DNA of 34,056 nt. Source: Uliginosibacterium gangwonense. GTDB lineage: Bacteria; Pseudomonadota; Gammaproteobacteria; Burkholderiales; Rhodocyclaceae. Under the pieces are notes generated by a model. The model searched no databases, was not told the DNA's origin, and saw only the letters and a list, made by a program, of their open reading frames with translations. Where the stretch lies: contig DYIB01000024.1 of NCBI GenBank assembly GCA_020723855.1, positions 1 through 34,056 of the forward strand. Direction: 5' to 3'. Positions 29,429 to 34,056 of the stretch are shown here, in pieces (position 1 is the stretch's first letter; each line of letters begins with the position of its first letter). A program made the position numbers and the translations under genes.

Positions 29429-30820
29429 ATGGTTCAGGTTCGCGCTCCCGCTGCTGCAGCAGATCCACAAATCGCCGCGCTCAAACTGCCCCCCCACTCC
29501 ATCGAGGCGGAGCAATCGCTGATCGGCGGCCTGCTGCTGGACAACAACGCCTGGGACCGCATCGCCGACCTGGTGGGCGAGGCCGACTTCTATCGGGACG
29601 ACCACCGCCGCATCTTCCGCCACATCGCCAAGCTCATCGAGCTGGGCAAGCCCGCGGACGTCATCACGGTGTTCGAGTCCCTGGACAAGAGCAACGAGGC
29701 GGAGCAAAGCGGCGGGCTGGCCTACCTGGGGGAGATCGCCAACAATACCCCGTCCGCGGCCAACATCCGGCGCTATGCCGAGATCGTGCGCGAGCGTGCC
29801 ATCCTGCGCAAGCTGGTGACGGTGGGCGACGAGATCGCCGCCAGCGCCCTCAATCCCGCCGGCAAGGACGCCAAGCAGCTGCTGGACGAGGCCGAAGCCA
29901 AGGTGTTCGAGATTGCCGAAGCCGGGTCGCGCAAGGACCAGGGGTTCGTGGCGATCCAGCCCCTGCTGGGGCAGGTGGTGGACCGCATCCAGGAGCTGTA
30001 CGACCGGGACCACCCCTCCGACATCACCGGCATTCCCAGCGGCTTCCACGACCTGGACCGGATGCTGTCGGGCCTGCAGCCGGGAGACATGATCATCGTC
30101 GCCGGCCGGCCCTCCATGGGCAAGACCGCCTTCGCCCTCAACATCGCGGAAGGCGTGGCCCTGGAGGCCGGGCTGCCGGTGGCGATCTTTTCCATGGAAA
30201 TGCCCGGCACCCAGCTCGCCATGCGCTTCCTGTCGTCGGTGGGCAAGCTGGACCAGCACCGGGTGCGCACCGGGCGGCTGAACGACGACGAATGGCAGCG
30301 CATGACCTATGCCCTGGGCAAGCTGCACGATGCCTCCATCCACATCGACGAGACGCCGGCGCTCAATGCCACGGAGCTGCGCGCGCGGGCGCGCCGCCTC
30401 TACCGCCAGTGCGGCAAGCTGGGCCTGATCGTGATCGACTACCTGCAGCTCATGTCGTCGGTCAAGGAAGGAGAGAACCGCGCCACCGAGATCTCCGAGA
30501 TCTCGCGCGCGGTGAAGGCGCTGGCCAAGGAGCTGCACGTGCCGGTGATCGCCCTGTCCCAGTTGTCGCGCAACGTGGAGCAGCGTCCCAACAAGCGCCC
30601 GGTCATGTCGGACCTGCGCGAATCGGGCGCCATCGAGCAGGACGCGGACGTGATCCTGTTCATCTATCGGGACGAGGTGTACAACCCCGATTCGCCCGAC
30701 AAGGGCACGGCCGAGATCATCATCGGCAAGCAGCGCAACGGCCCCATCGGCACGGTGCGCCTGACTTTCCTGGGGGAGTACACCCGCTTCGAAAATTTTG
30801 CTGCTCCAGGCTCGTACTGA
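29429..30820 (+). CDS. dnaB: Replicative DNA helicase DnaB
   Basis: Hexameric 5'-3' helicase at the replication fork. Start ATG 29429 (MVQVRAPAAAADPQ) with CAGGAGG upstream; 463 residues, usual length. The N-terminal DnaG-interacting domain (LPPHSIEAEQSLIGGLLLDNNAW) leads to a linker and the RecA-like motor with Walker A GRPSMGKT at 226-233, Walker B LIVIDYLQLM and the SQLSRNVEQRPNKRP motif. No intein is present. It is separated from rplI by a hairpin and the CACA repeat array, so it probably has its own promoter; TAGACT at 29398-29403 is a weak -10 candidate. Confidence 0.98.
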   Translation: MVQVRAPAAAADPQIAALKLPPHSIEAEQSLIGGLLLDNNAWDRIADLVGEADFYRDDHRRIFRHIAKLIELGKPADVITVFESLDKSNEAEQSGGLAYLGEIANNTPSAANIRRYAEIVRERAILRKLVTVGDEIAASALNPAGKDAKQLLDEAEAKVFEIAEAGSRKDQGFVAIQPLLGQVVDRIQELYDRDHPSDITGIPSGFHDLDRMLSGLQPGDMIIVAGRPSMGKTAFALNIAEGVALEAGLPVAIFSMEMPGTQLAMRFLSSVGKLDQHRVRTGRLNDDEWQRMTYALGKLHDASIHIDETPALNATELRARARRLYRQCGKLGLIVIDYLQLMSSVKEGENRATEISEISRAVKALAKELHVPVIALSQLSRNVEQRPNKRPVMSDLRESGAIEQDADVILFIYRDEVYNPDSPDKGTAEIIIGKQRNGPIGTVRLTFLGEYTRFENFAAPGSY

Positions 30821-30844
30821 GCGCCGAAAACGCCTTGCAGGTCG

Positions 30845-30966
30845 AACCTCTCTCAACGCAAAGGGCGCAAAGACGCAAAGGGAAAAACAACTGCTTGATC
30901 ATCCGGTGAACCAATCAATCCCTTTGCGCTCTTTGCGTCTTTGCGATCTCTGCGTTGAGGGAGGTT
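30845..30966. repeat. Long inverted-repeat element between dnaB and phoH
   Basis: The left arm (30845-30882) and right arm (30920-30966) are reverse complements over about 36 bases with 4 mismatches; the right arm has an additional repeat unit. Both arms carry short tandem units: GCAAAG three times on the left, CTTTGCG three times on the right. The 37-nt apex holds a further TTGAT/ATCAA pairing. It lies between the convergent ends of dnaB and phoH and could end both transcripts. Similar AACGCAAAG-rich repeats are familiar from many environmental bacterial genomes, which I recall but cannot check. Confidence 0.75.
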
Positions 30967-31019
30967 GAATTGCGTCTTCTAAAGCCGGACGCGGTTTTGC
31001 CTTCAATCGCGCGCCGGTG

Positions 31020-32432
31020 TCACAGCACGTCGGCGGCGTGGTCCGCCAGGCGCGAGCGCTCGCCCCGCTGCAGGGTGACGTGGCCGCTGTGGGGCCAGCC
31101 CTTGAAACGGTCCACCACGTAGGTGAGGCCGGAGCTGCCTTCCGTGAGGTAGGGGGTGTCGATCTGGGCGATGTTGCCCAGGCAGATCACCTTGGTGCCG
31201 GGGCCGGCACGGGTGATGAGGGTCTTCATCTGCTTGGGCGTGAGGTTCTGCGCCTCGTCGATGATGAGGAACTTGTTGATGAAGGTGCGGCCGCGCATGA
31301 AGTTGAGCGACTTCACCTTGATGCGCGAGCGGATCAGGTCGCGCGTGGCGGCGCGGCCCCATTCGCCGCCCTCGTCGTCGGACTTGTTGAGCACGTCCAG
31401 GTTGTCCTCCAGGGCGCCCATCCAGGGCGTCATCTTTTCTTCCTCGGTGCCGGGCAGGAAGCCGATGTCCTCGCCCACGGGGACGGTCACCCGGGTCATG
31501 ATGATCTCGCTGTAGAGCTTGGATTCCAGGGTCTGGGTGAGGCCGGCGGCGAGCGTCAGCAGCGTCTTGCCGGTGCCTGCCTGGCCCAGCAGGGTGACGA
31601 AGTCCACGTCCGGGTTCATGAGCAGGTTGAGGGCGAAATTCTGCTCCCGGTTGCGGGCGGTGATGCCCCACACGTTGTTCTTCTGGTGGCCGTAGTCCCT
31701 GAGGGTCTCCAGCACGGCACTCCTGCCCGCGCGCTCGCGCACGATGGCGTAGAAGGGGCGGTCTCCCTCCTGGTACACAAACTCGTTCACCAGCAGTTCG
31801 GCGCACAGGGGGCCCTGCACCCGGTACAGGGTGTGGCCGTCCTGCTTCCAGGATTCCATGTCCTTGCCGTGGCTCTCCCAGAAATCGGGCGGCAGCTCGC
31901 GCGTGCCGGTGTACAGGAGGTCGGTGTCCTCCAGCACCTTGTCGTTGTAGTAGTCCTGCGCGTCCAAGCCCAGGGCGCGGGCCTTGATGCGCATGTTGAT
32001 GTCCTTGCTGACCAGGATGACCTCGCGCCTGGGGTTGCGCTCGCGCAGATGCATCATGACGCCGATGATCTGGTTGTCCGCCTTGGCCGTCGGCAGGGCC
32101 GGGGGCAGGTCGCCGCTGATCGGCTCCGTCTGCAGGAACAGGCGCCCGGTCGCCAGCTCGCTGGACGGCCCGGTCAGGGGAATGCCGTCGGCGATGCTGT
32201 GCTCCACGCCGCTGACTATGCTGTCCAGCATGCGGCTCGCCTGGCGGGCGTTGCGCGCCACTTCCGACATGCCCTTTTTGTTGTTGTCCAGCTCTTCCAG
32301 CGTCATGATGGGCACGTATACGTCGTGCTCCTCGAAGCGGAACAGGCTGGTGGGATCGTGCATCAGCACGTTGGTGTCGAGGACGAACAGCTTGGACTGC
32401 CTGGCGGGTGTTGCGCTGCGCTTGGCGCTCAT
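31020..32432 (-). CDS. phoH: PhoH family protein with N-terminal PIN domain (PhoH2 type)
   Basis: A predicted ribonuclease-helicase fusion of 470 residues. Residues about 14-150 form a PIN nuclease domain with acidic residues D19 (FVLDTNVLMHD), E46/E47 and D144 (VSKDINMRIKA). From about 255 on comes the PhoH ATPase with Walker A GQAGTGKT at 283-290 and Walker B FLIIDEAQN. This domain order is that of PhoH2 proteins, which unwind and cleave RNA, rather than the single-domain E. coli PhoH. It starts 24 bp after bcp and is probably co-transcribed with it. No antitoxin-like small gene precedes it here. Confidence 0.93.
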   Translation of the reverse strand: MSAKRSATPARQSKLFVLDTNVLMHDPTSLFRFEEHDVYVPIMTLEELDNNKKGMSEVARNARQASRMLDSIVSGVEHSIADGIPLTGPSSELATGRLFLQTEPISGDLPPALPTAKADNQIIGVMMHLRERNPRREVILVSKDINMRIKARALGLDAQDYYNDKVLEDTDLLYTGTRELPPDFWESHGKDMESWKQDGHTLYRVQGPLCAELLVNEFVYQEGDRPFYAIVRERAGRSAVLETLRDYGHQKNNVWGITARNREQNFALNLLMNPDVDFVTLLGQAGTGKTLLTLAAGLTQTLESKLYSEIIMTRVTVPVGEDIGFLPGTEEEKMTPWMGALEDNLDVLNKSDDEGGEWGRAATRDLIRSRIKVKSLNFMRGRTFINKFLIIDEAQNLTPKQMKTLITRAGPGTKVICLGNIAQIDTPYLTEGSSGLTYVVDRFKGWPHSGHVTLQRGERSRLADHAADVL

Positions 32433-32456
32433 CGTGGCTTCCGTCGCTCCGCGTGG

Positions 32457-32912
32457 TTAAAGGGTGTTTACGAATTCCAGCACTTCGGCAGCGTGTCCCG
32501 GTACCTTGACGCCGCGCCATTCGCGGCGCAGCACGCCGGCGGCATCGATGACGAAAGTGCTGCGCTCGATGCCGCGCACCTGCTTGCCGTACATGTTCTT
32601 CATCTTGATCACCCCGAACAGGCCGCAGGCCCTTTCCTCGACATCGGACAACAGCTCGAAGGGCAGCGCCAGCTTCTTCTTGAAGCCCTCGTGGGATTTG
32701 ACGCTGTCGCGGGAGATGCCGTAGATGGCGCAGCCGACGCGCACGAATTCGTCGTGCAGGTCGCGGAACTGCTGCGCTTCCGTGGTGCAGCCGGGCGTGT
32801 TGTCCTTGGGGTAGAAGTAGAGAACCAGGGGCTTGCCGCGCGCGCTGGAAAGGCTGAAGGCGAGGTTGCTGGTGCCGGGAAGGGAAAAATCGGGTACCGC
32901 CTTACCTATCAT
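32457..32912 (-). CDS. bcp: Peroxiredoxin, BCP/PrxQ family
   Basis: Thioredoxin-fold peroxidase reducing hydrogen peroxide and alkyl hydroperoxides. 151 residues. The peroxidatic Cys is C42 in TPGCTTEAQQF. The resolving Cys found five residues later in E. coli Bcp is absent (Q at this place); other Cys residues (in RVGCAIYG and ERACGLFG) or an outside thiol may resolve. GAGGAGATC precedes the ATG closely. Promoter candidate upstream; phoH follows after 24 bp. Confidence 0.95.
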   Translation of the reverse strand: MIGKAVPDFSLPGTSNLAFSLSSARGKPLVLYFYPKDNTPGCTTEAQQFRDLHDEFVRVGCAIYGISRDSVKSHEGFKKKLALPFELLSDVEERACGLFGVIKMKNMYGKQVRGIERSTFVIDAAGVLRREWRGVKVPGHAAEVLEFVNTL

Positions 32913-32932
32913 GATCTCCTCATCGATGATTT

Positions 32933-32961
32933 ATTGTTCCCGTTAACCCTTGGCAACGCAA
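32933..32961 (-). promoter_or_regulatory. Possible sigma-70 promoter of bcp-phoH
   Basis: On the minus strand TTGCGT (32961-32956) and AACAAT (32938-32933) lie 17 bp apart, with the -10 about 20 bp before the bcp start. Each hexamer matches the consensus at 4 positions, so this is a moderate candidate; the spacing is ideal and nothing better is nearby. Confidence 0.35.
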
Positions 32962-33017
32962 GGGGCTGGAAACTCGTCTGCCTGCTGTAGTACGGCCGAA
33001 GCGGGGGCGTCGGTCAA

Positions 33018-33386
33018 TCAGGATTTGGCGACGACGAACACGCCGACAATGATAATGGCGATTCCCGCCAGGCGCATGGCATTGACATTCTCACCGGGCA
33101 GCAGCCAGGCCGCCGCCGTGACGACGTAGCCGACGGAGGCCATGGGATAGGCCACGCTGACCTCGACGCGCGACAGGGCGACGATCCACAGCACCAGGCT
33201 GACGGCGTAGCAGGCGATGCCCGCCAGGATGTGGGGCTGGGAAGCGATCTTCAGGCCTACGGGCAGCAGGTTGTGGACGGCGAGATCGAAGCGGCCCAGG
33301 GTGCTTGCCTTCGCCTTGAGCAGCAACTGGGCGGTCGCGCCCAGCAGGACGCCGACGAGAATGAGGGCCAGGCTGGCAGGCGTCAT
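33018..33386 (-). CDS. Small DMT-superfamily membrane transporter (SMR/EamA-like)
   Basis: A 122-residue integral membrane protein with four predicted helices (about 4-22, 51-67, 73-92 and 102-120). The sequence opens LALILVGVLLGATAQLLLKAKA, where the LL-K pattern of EamA-type half-size transporters is seen; the VSVAYPMASVGYVVTAAAW stretch matches the third and fourth helix region of EmrE/ArnE-like proteins. The Glu14 of true EmrE is not in place, so multidrug efflux is unlikely; lipid-linked sugar or metabolite movement are alternatives. It starts 3 bp after the preceding gene and is co-transcribed with it. Confidence 0.8.
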   Translation of the reverse strand: MTPASLALILVGVLLGATAQLLLKAKASTLGRFDLAVHNLLPVGLKIASQPHILAGIACYAVSLVLWIVALSRVEVSVAYPMASVGYVVTAAAWLLPGENVNAMRLAGIAIIIVGVFVVAKS

Positions 33387-33389
33387 GGC

Positions 33390-33761
33390 TCAGTCGAGCA
33401 GCAGCGCCGCCACCGCGCGCCGGCCTTCCGTAACCAGGATGTTGTAGGTGCGGCAGGCGGCCCCCAGGTCCATCACTTCGTGGCCGATGCCCGCCTCGAT
33501 GAGCGGCCGCAACAGGCTGGGGTGGGGGAAGCGCTGAGTGGTGCCGGTGCCGATGAGGACGACTTCCGGCCGCATCTGCGCCAGTTGCTGGAAGTCGCTT
33601 GCCGCCAGGCCGGCGAATCCTGCCCGGGCCCAGGAGTCGATGATCTGATCGGGCAGAATGGCCAGGCTGGCCTCGTACCGCACGCTGCCGACGAGGACGT
33701 GGCCGGCGCCGTAATCCTTGATCACGTTGAGCCCGGCTGCCGATTGAAGGTGCAGTTTCAT
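33390..33761 (-). CDS. Mth938-like domain-containing protein (DUF498)
   Basis: A 123-residue cytoplasmic protein of the Mth938/NDUFAF3 family. Features are the N-terminal strand region, the LPDQIIDSWARAGFAGL segment and the conserved PEVVLIGTGTTQRFPHP. This family includes a mitochondrial complex I assembly factor; its bacterial role is not settled. The upstream minus-strand -10 box fits its promoter. Adjacent to the SMR-like gene with only 3 bp between. Confidence 0.88.
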   Translation of the reverse strand: MKLHLQSAAGLNVIKDYGAGHVLVGSVRYEASLAILPDQIIDSWARAGFAGLAASDFQQLAQMRPEVVLIGTGTTQRFPHPSLLRPLIEAGIGHEVMDLGAACRTYNILVTEGRRAVAALLLD

Positions 33762-33823
33762 AGGGTTATGTAGAAGGGCGCAAGGCGCAGGCTGATTTGC
33801 TGCACTCCGTGGGGTCGGGTAAC

Positions 33824-33829
33824 ATTATA
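33824..33829 (-). promoter_or_regulatory. -10 box of the Mth938-like/SMR operon
   Basis: A perfect TATAAT on the minus strand (33829-33824), 62 bp before the start of the Mth938-like gene. The -35 region is weak (AGCTTT at 17 bp). On the plus strand the overlapping TTGCTG (33797-33802) and TAACAT (33820-33825), 17 bp apart, may be the divergent promoter of the aminotransferase gene. Confidence 0.5.
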
Positions 33830-33886
33830 GCTTTTTCTGTCGAAACAAAGCTTAGCGCCCCTTCCTGAGCCGCCCGCGCCGTTTCC

Positions 33887-34056
33887 ATGAAAGACTTTCC
33901 CCGCATCAAGCGCCTGCCGCCCTATGTGTTCAACATCACGGCGGAGCTGAAAATGGCCGCGCGCCGCCAGGGCGAGGACATCATCGACATGAGCATGGGC
34001 AACCCGGACGGGCCCACCCCCCGGCACATCGTGGACAAACTGGTGGAAGCGGCGGG
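33887..34056 (+). CDS. alaC: PLP-dependent aminotransferase, AlaC-like (5' part only)
   Basis: The first 56 codons of a gene cut by the window end. The sequence starts [20 protein letters not shown] and continues to [14 protein letters not shown], the N-terminal signature of the AlaC/YfdZ group of fold-type I aminotransferases, which make alanine from pyruvate and glutamate. The catalytic Lys lies beyond the window, so activity cannot be judged. It is divergent from the Mth938-like gene over 125 bp. In related genomes hom and thrC often follow, which would be worth looking for to the right. Confidence 0.85.
   Translation, partial: MKDFPRIKRLPPYVFNITAELKMAARRQGEDIIDMSMGNPDGPTPRHIVDKLVEAA

Noticed and set aside
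31020-32912. bcp-phoH as a toxin-antitoxin or defence pair because of the PIN domain
   Set aside because: PIN-PhoH fusions of this length are common housekeeping genes next to bcp in betaproteobacteria, and no small antitoxin-like gene precedes phoH.

Overview
The window reads as a GC-rich betaproteobacterial chromosome segment made almost entirely of core genes. The support is gene content and order: rlmN-pilW-rodZ-ispG-hisS-yfgM-bamB-der-hfq-hflX-hflK-hflC-yjeT-hisZ-purA, then tRNA-Leu/rnr-rlmB, rpsF-priB-rpsR-rplI and dnaB. PriB and HisZ together with this order suggest a Rhodocyclales- or Nitrosomonadales-like lineage. That placement is inference from recalled gene order, not a database result. 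No phage, transposase or CRISPR array is visible.

Layout. 1-222: no recognisable gene, one hairpin. 223-3195 (+): HhH-GPD DNA glycosylase, accA, tilS. 3192-5764 (-): a two-component system (FixJ/DctR-like regulator, DctS-like sensor kinase). 5936-8939 (+): a complete dctPQM TRAP transporter, divergent from the kinase and very likely its target. 9108-18135 (+): ndk followed by a closely packed run covering 23S/tRNA methylation, type IV pilus assembly, cell shape, isoprenoid synthesis, His-tRNA charging, outer-membrane protein assembly and ribosome biogenesis. 18300-24510 (+): hfq to purA. 24582-24668 (-): tRNA-Leu(CAG), with its promoter lying across the rnr start. 24709-27680 (+): rnr and rlmB. 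27788-29240 (+): rpsF-priB-rpsR-rplI with a strong promoter and a probable S6:S18 leader. 29429-30820 (+): dnaB. 31020-33761 (-): two short minus-strand operons, bcp-phoH and a Mth938-like/SMR-like pair. 33887-end (+): the start of an alaC-like aminotransferase gene.

Most genes in the long plus-strand runs overlap by 1-14 bases or sit within about 50 bases of each other, so translational coupling is likely. Functionally the region joins translation and RNA metabolism (tilS, rlmN, hisS, der, hfq, hflX, rnr, rlmB, S6/S18/L9), envelope biogenesis (accA, pilW, rodZ, ispG, yfgM, bamB, hflKC) and replication (priB, dnaB).

The least ordinary signals are: (1) a 141-bp palindrome-rich segment inserted in frame into rlmN, flanked by a 5-bp repeat and ending four codons before the methyl-carrying cysteine; (2) four DnaA-box-like CACA cores spaced exactly 11 bp apart, next to a 19-bp palindrome, just upstream of dnaB; (3) a 122-bp inverted-repeat element between dnaB and phoH; (4) an 11-G tract in a hairpin between dctP and dctQ. 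I did not find a convincing new multi-gene system.
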